Shown: in pieces, positions 15,822 to 22,665 of the stretch
Position numbering within the stretch: position 1 is the stretch's first letter
Layout: every line of letters starts with the position of its first letter
NCBI GenBank assembly: GCA_002412425.1
Contig: DHVB01000037.1
Coordinates: 1 to 34,315, forward strand
Direction: 5' to 3'
Source: Bacteroidales bacterium UBA5219
Lineage (GTDB): Bacteria; Bacteroidota; Bacteroidia; Bacteroidales; ML635J-15
Length of the DNA stretch: 34,315 nucleotides
Made by a program: the position numbers and the translations under genes
The notes under the pieces: model-generated
What the model was told of the DNA's origin: nothing
What the model saw: only the letters and a program-made list of their open reading frames with translations
The model's database searches: none

Positions 15822-16094
15822 TTAAGCTTTCTTTTGATTTTTTCTTTCAAAATGGTCTTTATAACGATTACGGAATTTATCAACACGTCCTGCTGTGTCA
15901 ACAAATTTCATCTTTCCTGTGTAGAAAGGATGAGAAGTGTTAGAAATCTCTAATTTATATAATGGATATTCAACTCCGTCTATTTCAATAGTTTCTTTTG
16001 TATTTGCAGCGGATTTTGTGATAAATACGTTATCATTTGACATATCTTTAAATGCCACTAAGCGATATTTTTCTGGATGTATTCCTTTTTTCAT
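15822..16094 (-). CDS. rpmE2: 50S ribosomal protein L31, type B
   Basis: Ribosomal protein bL31 of the large subunit, involved in the bridge to the 30S head. The 90 residues start MKKGIHPEKYRLVAFKDMSN and contain YPLYKLEISNTSHPFYTGK, the hallmark of bL31. The protein has no cysteine at all, so it is the zinc-free C-minus (type B) form; type A has a CxxC zinc site. The longer middle loop is also of type B. It is a single-gene transcription unit, with its own strong promoter upstream and a terminator downstream. Type B forms are often the zinc-starvation paralogue in other phyla, but in Bacteroidota type B is commonly the only form; whether a second copy exists cannot be judged here. Confidence 0.95.
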   Translation of the reverse strand: MKKGIHPEKYRLVAFKDMSNDNVFITKSAANTKETIEIDGVEYPLYKLEISNTSHPFYTGKMKFVDTAGRVDKFRNRYKDHFERKNQKKA

Positions 16095-16129
16095 TTCTTT
16101 AAAATTTAAAATCTATTACTTTTGGGGTG

Positions 16130-16159
16130 CAAATATACACACTCTATTTTAAAAAACAA
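16130..16159 (-). promoter_or_regulatory. Bacteroidota-type promoter of rpmE2
   Basis: On the minus strand, TTG (16157-16159) is followed after exactly 19 nt by TATATTTG (16130-16137), a full match to TTG-N19-TAnnTTTG. Transcription would start near 16125, giving a leader of about 30 nt. This is the best promoter in the window. Confidence 0.68.
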
Positions 16160-16196
16160 AATAATTTTTCAAGATTTAGCAAATATTTTTAACAAA

Positions 16197-18665
16197 CTAC
16201 ATTCCTTCGTCATCTCCACCACCTCTACCAGGTTCTTCGTTAGTAAATCCTTTTTCTCTTCTGCTCTTAAAATCGTTGATTTTATATGTAACCGACAAGG
16301 TAACAATAGGCCCACGAGGCTGTCTCAAAAAATGTTGGCTAAAGCTGTCAGTTTCAGAAATACGCTCCATTTTCATAGTGCGGAAAATATTTCTAAGATT
16401 AAGACTTACAGAAAGTTGTCTGTCTAAAAAGTCTTGTCTTACTCCACCACCTGCTGCCCAGCTTGCACTAGATTTGCCTTGAGCGCTCAACCTTGGTCCA
16501 TTTAAAAAAGCACCTAATTGTATTCCTGTTCCTGTTTTTTTAATTTTTATAGTATTATTAATTCTAGCATTCCATTGAATAGAATTGTTTGAGTTATAAT
16601 TGTTTGAGCCAGCAATAATTTCATAATAATATCCTGTTCCAGAAATATTCAAATTATACCATTTTGTAACATTTAGATTTGTCATAAGCTCTGCTCCTGT
16701 TGAAATATCTTTACCAATATTATCAAAAGTTGAAATAAAAATATCAGGATCATTGCTATCAATTCTGTTAACTCTATTAATTTTATCGACAGTTTCTCTA
16801 TAATAGGCTTCGATTGCAACATAATGAGCTCCAAATTTTTTTTGAAAACTCAAATCAAAAGAATTAATATATTCATTTTTTAAATATGGATTACCCACAC
16901 GAACTGTATTTGGGTCAACAACTTCGATAAAAGGATTTAAAAACCATGGTCTAGGTCTTCCTAATCTCCGGCTATAACTTGCTAAAATTTGAAAATCTGC
17001 TGGAAACTGATAAGATAAGTGTACAGAAGGGAAAAAATCAAACTTGTTTTGGTCGGCATTTGTCCATTCTTGATTAGTTAGTGTTTGTAAAAATACTCTA
17101 TCTGTATATTCTGTTCGTAAGCCTAATTGATAGCCAAGAGTTTTGAAATAATTAGAAAATATTACATAGCCAGATTGGACATTCATAGTATAAACATAAG
17201 GATTGTGTTGTGTTGGGTCATCTATCCATTCTGACTGCATGGTTTGATAACGATAATCATTAGTTGTTTTTGATGTTCTAAGTTGATAACCAGCCTCAAG
17301 TTTAGCTTTTTCTGTAATTGGATAAACATAATCAGCTTTTGCTAAAAACATATTTCCAGATCCATCTTCTTTAGTTCTATATTCGTTTTCTGGCTTACCT
17401 ATATTATTATAAATGCTATCTGTATCGTAAGTACTGTAGTAATCAAGGCTTTTATCTTGTGTAGCAGAATAATTTGTATAAATCTGTAATTCATGACCAT
17501 TATTGTTAAACTTTTTCATATAATTCAAATCTCCTGCAAAATGTTGATATACAGATTGCGATTCACCATCAGACACATAATATTCAGGATTAAAAATTAC
17601 ATCATTTTTCCCCAAGCCATTTTCTGTCTTACTGATAGCTGTTGAACCCCAAGAACCATAGCCATATTTTCCTGAAATTGTTACAATATCTTTTTCTGTT
17701 ATATAATAATCTAATCCTGTTCTTGCGCTACCTGAACCTCTAATTCTAGAGTTTTCGCTCAATGTATTCAAATAAAAATCTTTAGTGTCATCAATAAAAC
17801 TTATTTGGTCAACACTTCCTTCGCTTCTAAATATTCGTTTTGAATATTCTCCACCAACAAAAAAGTTTAATTTATTAGTTCTAATATTTATTAAAGCATC
17901 TCCTCCATGTGTATTAAAGCTACCATAATTTGCGGATATTTGCCCATTCCAACCTGCACGTTTATCTTTTTTTAGAATAACATTTATTATTCCTGAAACT
18001 CCATCGGCATCATATTTTGCAGAAGGATTTGTAATAATTTCAATATTTTCTATTGAACTTGCTGGAATTTGTTGTAAAGCCTCACTACCTTCTAAAGGAC
18101 TTGGTCGCCCATCAATTAAAACCATAAAACTTCCAGAACCACGTAAAGAAACATTTCCTTCAATATCTGTTTCAATAGAAGGTACATTTTCTAAAGCTTC
18201 TACTGCAGTTGCACCAGCTGAAAGTATATCTTGATTAACGTTAACAACTTTTTTATCTAATTTATATTCCACTTGATTTACTTGTGCTTCAACACTTACT
18301 TCATTTAAAATATGTGCGTCAACTGTTAGGTAAATTTTACCTAAATTAACTTGTTTTCTATTTGGACTAATGCTTAAATCTGGAATTGTATGTTTTCCGT
18401 AACCAATAAAATGAATTTCAACATAATATTTTCCATATCTAATATTGTCGATATTAAAATATCCATTTCTGTCGGTAATGCCACCGGTTACTATACTAGA
18501 ATCTCGTTTGCTGTATAAAACAATATTTGCATATTCAACAGCTTGGTTAGTCTCTTTTTCAAGTACTATTCCACTTAAATTTCCATCAGAAGGTATATTT
18601 CCTGGGTGTTGTGCAAAACCAAGACTAAAAAGAAAAATTCCCGCTATTAAAAAAATCAACTTCAT
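16197..18665 (-). CDS. outer-membrane beta-barrel protein, TonB-receptor-like with carboxypeptidase-like regulatory domain
   Basis: An 822-residue outer-membrane protein. A signal peptide (MKLIFLIAGIFLFSLGFAQ) precedes a carboxypeptidase-regulatory-like beta-sandwich (about 28-112: SGIVLEKETNQAVEYANIVLYSKRD split by turns, then YVEIHFIGYGKH). A plug-like region (about 130-230) contains LENVPSIETDIEGNVSLRG and MVLIDGRPSP. A barrel with many alternating aromatic strands continues to about 800. This is the 'outer membrane beta-barrel family' architecture, related to TonB-dependent receptors. No SusD partner, sigma/anti-sigma pair or clear TonB box was found, so it is not a SusC system and the substrate is unknown. 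The C-terminal tail is Gly/Asp/Glu-rich (GRGGGDDEGM) instead of ending in an aromatic barrel strand, which is unusual for such barrels. Confidence 0.85.
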   Translation of the reverse strand: MKLIFLIAGIFLFSLGFAQHPGNIPSDGNLSGIVLEKETNQAVEYANIVLYSKRDSSIVTGGITDRNGYFNIDNIRYGKYYVEIHFIGYGKHTIPDLSISPNRKQVNLGKIYLTVDAHILNEVSVEAQVNQVEYKLDKKVVNVNQDILSAGATAVEALENVPSIETDIEGNVSLRGSGSFMVLIDGRPSPLEGSEALQQIPASSIENIEIITNPSAKYDADGVSGIINVILKKDKRAGWNGQISANYGSFNTHGGDALINIRTNKLNFFVGGEYSKRIFRSEGSVDQISFIDDTKDFYLNTLSENSRIRGSGSARTGLDYYITEKDIVTISGKYGYGSWGSTAISKTENGLGKNDVIFNPEYYVSDGESQSVYQHFAGDLNYMKKFNNNGHELQIYTNYSATQDKSLDYYSTYDTDSIYNNIGKPENEYRTKEDGSGNMFLAKADYVYPITEKAKLEAGYQLRTSKTTNDYRYQTMQSEWIDDPTQHNPYVYTMNVQSGYVIFSNYFKTLGYQLGLRTEYTDRVFLQTLTNQEWTNADQNKFDFFPSVHLSYQFPADFQILASYSRRLGRPRPWFLNPFIEVVDPNTVRVGNPYLKNEYINSFDLSFQKKFGAHYVAIEAYYRETVDKINRVNRIDSNDPDIFISTFDNIGKDISTGAELMTNLNVTKWYNLNISGTGYYYEIIAGSNNYNSNNSIQWNARINNTIKIKKTGTGIQLGAFLNGPRLSAQGKSSASWAAGGGVRQDFLDRQLSVSLNLRNIFRTMKMERISETDSFSQHFLRQPRGPIVTLSVTYKINDFKSRREKGFTNEEPGRGGGDDEGM

Positions 18666-18694
18666 ATAATATATTATTAAATTAGAGTTAGACA

Positions 18695-18734
18695 GATAAA
18701 AAAGAAAAAGGTTTAATAAATTTTAAACCTTTTT
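18695..18734 (-). terminator. terminator of the atpDC unit
   Basis: A perfect 12-bp stem (18705-18716 with 18723-18734, 6-nt loop) forms AAAAAGGTTTAA...TTAAACCTTTTT on the minus strand. It is followed by a further C plus T-run (18698-18704). It lies about 42 nt beyond the atpC stop and 40 nt before the start of the outer-membrane protein gene. Confidence 0.75.
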
Positions 18735-18775
18735 CCCAAATTATTAAACAATAAATAAAACGTAAAAGTTTAAAT

Positions 18776-19018
18776 TTAAACTTCTACCAAAATTATAATT
18801 TTATTTTTTTTACATTCTATTAATCCACTGACAATATTAAAATTAATTTCTTCATTATTTTCTTTTTGTCTAATGGTAATAATTCCTTTTTCTAGTGTTG
18901 AAACAATTGGTGCGTGGTTATTTAAAATCTGAAAAGATCCTAATGTACCGGGCACTCTAACCATTGATGTTTCTCCGGCAAAAAGTTTTTCTTCAGGTGT
19001 TATAATTTCTACTATCAT
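18776..19018 (-). CDS. atpC: F1F0 ATP synthase subunit epsilon (short form)
   Basis: The epsilon subunit of F1, linking the rotor to catalysis. Only 80 residues are present: the N-terminal beta-sandwich with ITPEEKLFAGE, VRVPGTLGSFQILNNHAPIVSTL and a final ILVEV strand. The C-terminal helical hairpin that inhibits ATPase activity in E. coli epsilon (about 138 aa) is absent. The gene ends cleanly with a terminator and shows no frameshift, so this is the natural short form common in Bacteroidota and not a truncation. It starts 2 nt after the atpD stop and is certainly co-transcribed. Confidence 0.93.
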   Translation of the reverse strand: MIVEIITPEEKLFAGETSMVRVPGTLGSFQILNNHAPIVSTLEKGIITIRQKENNEEINFNIVSGLIECKKNKIIILVEV

Positions 19019-19020
19019 AA

Positions 19021-20529
19021 TTATTTTGTTTCAGCGAGCATTTTTTCGCCTTTAGCGATAGCTTGCTCTATTGTACCAACTAGATTAAACGCAGCTTCTG
19101 GATATTGATCCACTTCACCATCAAGTATCATATTAAATCCTTTAATAGTGTCTTCGATTTTTACGAATGCACCTTTCAAGCCTGTAAATGCTTCGGCTAC
19201 GTGGAATGGTTGAGACAAGAATCTTTGTACTCTTCTTGCACGGTGAACAACTAATTTATCTTCGTCAGAAAGTTCGTCCATACCGAGGATTGCGATAATA
19301 TCTTGAAGCTCTGTATATCTTTGAAGAATGTTAATAACTCTTTGAGCAGTTTCGTAGTGTTCTTTTCCAACGATTTCTGGAGCCAAAATTCTTGAAGAAG
19401 AATCTAGAGGGTCAACAGCAGGATAAATACCTAGTCCGGCAATTTTACGGCTTAATACTGTAGTAGCATCAAGGTGCGAGAATGTTGTTGCTGGAGCTGG
19501 GTCGGTAAGGTCGTCAGCAGGAACATAAACTGCTTGAACAGATGTAATAGAACCTGTTTTTGTTGAAGTAATACGTTCTTGCATCTCTCCCATTTCTGTT
19601 GCTAGCGTTGGTTGGTATCCAACTGCTGATGGCATACGTCCTAAAAGAGCAGAAACTTCAGAACCAGCTTGGGTAAATCTAAAGATATTATCCACGAAGA
19701 ATAAAATATCTCTACCACTAGTTTTTGAGCCACCATCTCTAAAACTTTCAGCTATTGTTAGCCCTGATAAAGCCACACGTGCACGCGCTCCTGGAGGTTC
19801 GTTCATTTGTCCAAAAACCATTGAAAGCTTAGATTCTGCTAATTCATCATTTTCAACAAGTTCTAAATCCCAAGAACCTTTTTCCATTGATTCTTTAAAT
19901 TTATCACCATATCTTACAATGTTTGCTTCTATCATTTCGCGAAGTAAGTCGTTTCCTTCACGGGTTCTTTCTCCTACTCCAGCAAAAACTGATAATCCGT
20001 CATAACCTACAGCAATATTGTTGATTAATTCTTGAATTAAAACTGTTTTTCCAACACCTGCACCGCCAAACAATCCAATTTTACCACCTTTAGAATAAGG
20101 TTCAATTAAGTCGATAACTTTAATTCCAGTATAAAGAACTTCAACTTCTGTACTAAATTCTTCGAATTTTGGTGGATCGCGATGAATAGCATAAGCATTT
20201 TCTTTACTTAGTGAAGATAATCCATCGATATTTTCACCAACAACATTCATCAAACGACCTTTTACTTGGTCGCCAATTGGCATTTGGATAGGATTTTTAG
20301 TGTCATAAACATCCATTCCTCTATAAAGACCATCTGTAGAAGCCATAGAGATAGTACGAACTGTAAATTCTCCAATATGTTGCTGACACTCAACAACTAA
20401 AGTAGAACCATCGTCACGTTTTATTTCTAAAGCATCATGAATTTTTGGAAGTTCTCCGCCAGATTTCTCAAAGCTTACATCAATTACAGGACCAATAACC
20501 TGAACAATTTTACCTACTGTTTGACTCAT
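19021..20529 (-). CDS. atpD: F1F0 ATP synthase subunit beta
   Basis: The catalytic beta subunit of F1. 502 residues; the P-loop GGAGVGKT spans 155-162 with Lys161. The family segments VFAGVGERTREGNDL, GQMNEPPGARARVALSGLTIAE, and the beta signature PAVDPLDSSSRIL are all intact. No Na+-specificity call can be made because subunit c is not here. The pair atpD-atpC stands alone: no atpA, atpG, atpH, atpF, atpE or atpB gene is in the 34 kb. The separate DC pair is a known arrangement in several Bacteroidota. The start ATG is followed by SQTVGKIVQVIGPVIDVSF, the normal N-terminus. Confidence 0.97.
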   Translation of the reverse strand: MSQTVGKIVQVIGPVIDVSFEKSGGELPKIHDALEIKRDDGSTLVVECQQHIGEFTVRTISMASTDGLYRGMDVYDTKNPIQMPIGDQVKGRLMNVVGENIDGLSSLSKENAYAIHRDPPKFEEFSTEVEVLYTGIKVIDLIEPYSKGGKIGLFGGAGVGKTVLIQELINNIAVGYDGLSVFAGVGERTREGNDLLREMIEANIVRYGDKFKESMEKGSWDLELVENDELAESKLSMVFGQMNEPPGARARVALSGLTIAESFRDGGSKTSGRDILFFVDNIFRFTQAGSEVSALLGRMPSAVGYQPTLATEMGEMQERITSTKTGSITSVQAVYVPADDLTDPAPATTFSHLDATTVLSRKIAGLGIYPAVDPLDSSSRILAPEIVGKEHYETAQRVINILQRYTELQDIIAILGMDELSDEDKLVVHRARRVQRFLSQPFHVAEAFTGLKGAFVKIEDTIKGFNMILDGEVDQYPEAAFNLVGTIEQAIAKGEKMLAETK

Positions 20530-20558
20530 TGTATAATATGTATTAAAATTATTGCAAA

Positions 20559-20566
20559 CAAAATTA
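20559..20566 (-). promoter_or_regulatory. possible -7 element of the atpDC promoter
   Basis: TAATTTTG on the minus strand matches TAnnTTTG, 29 nt upstream of the atpD start. The nearest TTG (20580-20582) is only 13 nt away, too close for the consensus, so the call is weak. Confidence 0.3.
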
Positions 20567-20636
20567 TAAATTATATTTACAATAAAAAATAATAGATGTT
20601 TTTATTTACTCACATTTATTAACTTTTATGCAAAAC

Positions 20637-20680
20637 GCAATTAGTTTGCTACATTAGAAGGCTTGCTTACTACTAACTGC
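20637..20680. repeat. imperfect inverted repeat downstream of the prenyl synthase gene
   Basis: GCAATTAGT (20637-20645) and ACTAACTGC (20672-20680) are inverted with one mismatch, in a patch (about 20630-20690) slightly richer in G+C than its surroundings. It may end transcription of the prenyl synthase operon or be a decayed repeat; no T-run follows. Confidence 0.3.
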
Positions 20681-20701
20681 AAAAATCGCCAACATTTCCC
20701 T

Positions 20702-21670
20702 TTAAAATTTTCTTTTTTCTAACGACTTTGTATAATTCATTAGTATGTCTTTTCGATTTTTGTCAGCTTCAATTTTTTCAAAGTATTGACTTGCCTGATT
20801 CATGTAGAAATTGTTTTTTTCTTCAGAATGTTTAGCAATTTTGAGTGAATCGTAAATATTTTTTACTGCATTTATTTTTTCTTGTTCATCAAATTCTTTT
20901 AAACTTATCCAATGTTTTAGCTCTTTTAACTCATTTCCTTTTGCAAGTTCTAAAGCTTTAAGCAGTAAAAATGTTTTTTTATTTGAAACTATATCTCCAC
21001 CAAGATTTTTCTTAAAGTTTTGGGTATCACCATAAACATCTAAGAAATCATCTTGTAATTGAAATGCTATTCCGAGATTTCTACCAAATTCGTAAATATT
21101 ATTTTTATTTTCTTGATTAGTATTTGCCGTGATTGCTCCTAATTTTAAAGAAGCTGCCAAAAAGACTGCTGTTTTTAGATTAATCATTTTTAAATAATCA
21201 TCTACATTCAAATCAGTCATACTTTCATAATCCATGTCTAATTGTTGACCTTCGCAAATTTTTAATGCAGTATCAGAAAACAATTCTAAACTTTCTTTTA
21301 AATATTTAGCTTTAGCAATATATTTGTAAGCAATTACCGACATTGCATCTCCCGACAACAAAGCTATATTGTCTGTCCATTTAATATGTACTGTTGGATT
21401 TCCTCTTCTGACATCAGAATTATCCATCATATCATCGTGTAAAAGAGTAAAATTATGGAATATTTCTAGACCACAAGCAATATCTAAAGATGTTTTATAT
21501 GTTTCGCCAAATAATTCTGTTGCCATAAGGCACAAAACAGGACGTATTCTTTTACCTCCAGATTTTAAAGTGTAGTAAATTGGGTCGTAAGTATTGGCTG
21601 GAGTTTTTCCAAAATCTTGTATCAATAAATAATCATTGAATATTTTTAGTAGTTCTTTATCGTTTAGCAT
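20702..21670 (-). CDS. polyprenyl diphosphate synthase (trans-isoprenyl diphosphate synthase)
   Basis: A 322-residue class I trans-prenyltransferase that condenses isopentenyl diphosphate with allylic diphosphates. The first Asp-rich motif is DDMMD (79-83) and the second DDFLD (207-211); GGKRIRP (38-44) is the usual diphosphate-binding segment, and GNPTVH follows the first motif. Phe74, five residues before the first Asp motif, is bulky, which in this family tends to favour shorter products (C15-C20). The product length is not certain: farnesyl, geranylgeranyl or a longer quinone side chain are all possible. It is the last gene of a three-gene unit, 12 nt after the epimerase gene. No other isoprenoid gene is in the window. 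Confidence 0.9.
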   Translation of the reverse strand: MLNDKELLKIFNDYLLIQDFGKTPANTYDPIYYTLKSGGKRIRPVLCLMATELFGETYKTSLDIACGLEIFHNFTLLHDDMMDNSDVRRGNPTVHIKWTDNIALLSGDAMSVIAYKYIAKAKYLKESLELFSDTALKICEGQQLDMDYESMTDLNVDDYLKMINLKTAVFLAASLKLGAITANTNQENKNNIYEFGRNLGIAFQLQDDFLDVYGDTQNFKKNLGGDIVSNKKTFLLLKALELAKGNELKELKHWISLKEFDEQEKINAVKNIYDSLKIAKHSEEKNNFYMNQASQYFEKIEADKNRKDILMNYTKSLEKRKF

Positions 21671-21682
21671 TTTTAAAATAAT

Positions 21683-22651
21683 TTAGTGTGTAATTTCAAA
21701 TAGTCCTGTTTTTAAAATTTTTCCAATTCCGTCTTCTAAACTTATTAGTTTTCTATTCAAAACTTTAAGCATATCCGAATTATCTGGGCATCTTCTTTTC
21801 ATATCTCCCTCGGCAAGAGGTGGCACATTAATTATTTTTGATTTTGATTTTGTTAGTCGTATTATTATTTCTGCAAGTTCATTAATAGGAGTTTCAATAG
21901 AATTTCCAATATTAACAACTTCGTTTATAAATAAATCGTTATAAGCAATTTTTGTGCAAGCTTCAATATTATCGTCTATATAGCAAAAAGTTCTTGTTTG
22001 TGAGCCATCTCCATAAATTGTAATATCATGATTATTTAGAGCAGCATAAAGAAATTTTGAAATTACAAAATCTTTACTTTGCTTAGGACCATAAGTGTTG
22101 AAAAATCTAAAAATTGTATAATTTAAACCAAATTCTTTTTGATATGATTTTAAGAAAGCTTCGCCAAGATTTTTCACTATTGCATATGGAATTCTTGAGT
22201 TTAGTGGTGTTGTATGTGCGTTTTGAGGAAATTCAACAGGCTCGCCATAAACTTCTGATGATGATGCATAAAATACTCGTCTAACTCCTATATTTTTACT
22301 TAGTCGGCAAATATTTTCAATTCCTTTAATATCGTCTAAAACACCTATAGGATTTTTTTGAGTTCTCAACACTCCAACCATAGCTGCATAATGAAAAACA
22401 TAATGAAATTGATATGAAAGCATTACTTCCATAATTTCTACATATTTATTTACATCAGCTTTAATAAATCTTAAATTATCTGAATCATGAGACAATTTGT
22501 CGATATTACCAGTTGACAAATTATCTAGCACAACAACTAGATTTTCTTTATCTTCAGCAAGTTTTTCAGCTAAAGAACTTGCAATAAAACCTGCTCCTCC
22601 TGTAACTAAAATTTTGCGTTTAAACTTGTGTATTGGAGTTAATGTTTTCAT
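21683..22651 (-). CDS. NAD-dependent epimerase/dehydratase (extended SDR)
   Basis: A 322-residue nucleotide-sugar epimerase/dehydratase of the extended SDR type. It has the NAD-binding GGAGFIA (18-24), an acidic residue after beta2 (VVLDNLSTG), the active-site segment YASSSEVYGE (128-137) and the catalytic YAIVK (Tyr156, Lys160). Substrate-domain motifs RFFNTYGPKQ and YGDGSQTRTFCYIDDNIEA are those of UDP-glucose/GlcNAc-4-epimerase and UDP-glucuronate-type enzymes. The substrate cannot be fixed. It has a longer N-terminus (about 10 residues) than usual. It lies 14 nt after the MMPL exporter gene and 12 nt before the prenyl synthase gene, in one operon; a role in making an envelope glycolipid or glycan is inferred. 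Confidence 0.88.
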   Translation of the reverse strand: MKTLTPIHKFKRKILVTGGAGFIASSLAEKLAEDKENLVVVLDNLSTGNIDKLSHDSDNLRFIKADVNKYVEIMEVMLSYQFHYVFHYAAMVGVLRTQKNPIGVLDDIKGIENICRLSKNIGVRRVFYASSSEVYGEPVEFPQNAHTTPLNSRIPYAIVKNLGEAFLKSYQKEFGLNYTIFRFFNTYGPKQSKDFVISKFLYAALNNHDITIYGDGSQTRTFCYIDDNIEACTKIAYNDLFINEVVNIGNSIETPINELAEIIIRLTKSKSKIINVPPLAEGDMKRRCPDNSDMLKVLNRKLISLEDGIGKILKTGLFEITH

Positions 22652-22665
22652 GTTTTTTTATTTTT

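Noticed and set aside
16197..18665. SusC-type nutrient receptor of a polysaccharide utilisation locus
   Set aside because: There is no SusD gene, glycoside hydrolase or regulator nearby, and the plug/barrel layout fits the shorter OMP beta-barrel family.
18776..19018. atpC truncated by mutation
   Set aside because: The 80-residue form ends with a regular stop, is followed by a terminator, and matches the short epsilon found in this phylum.
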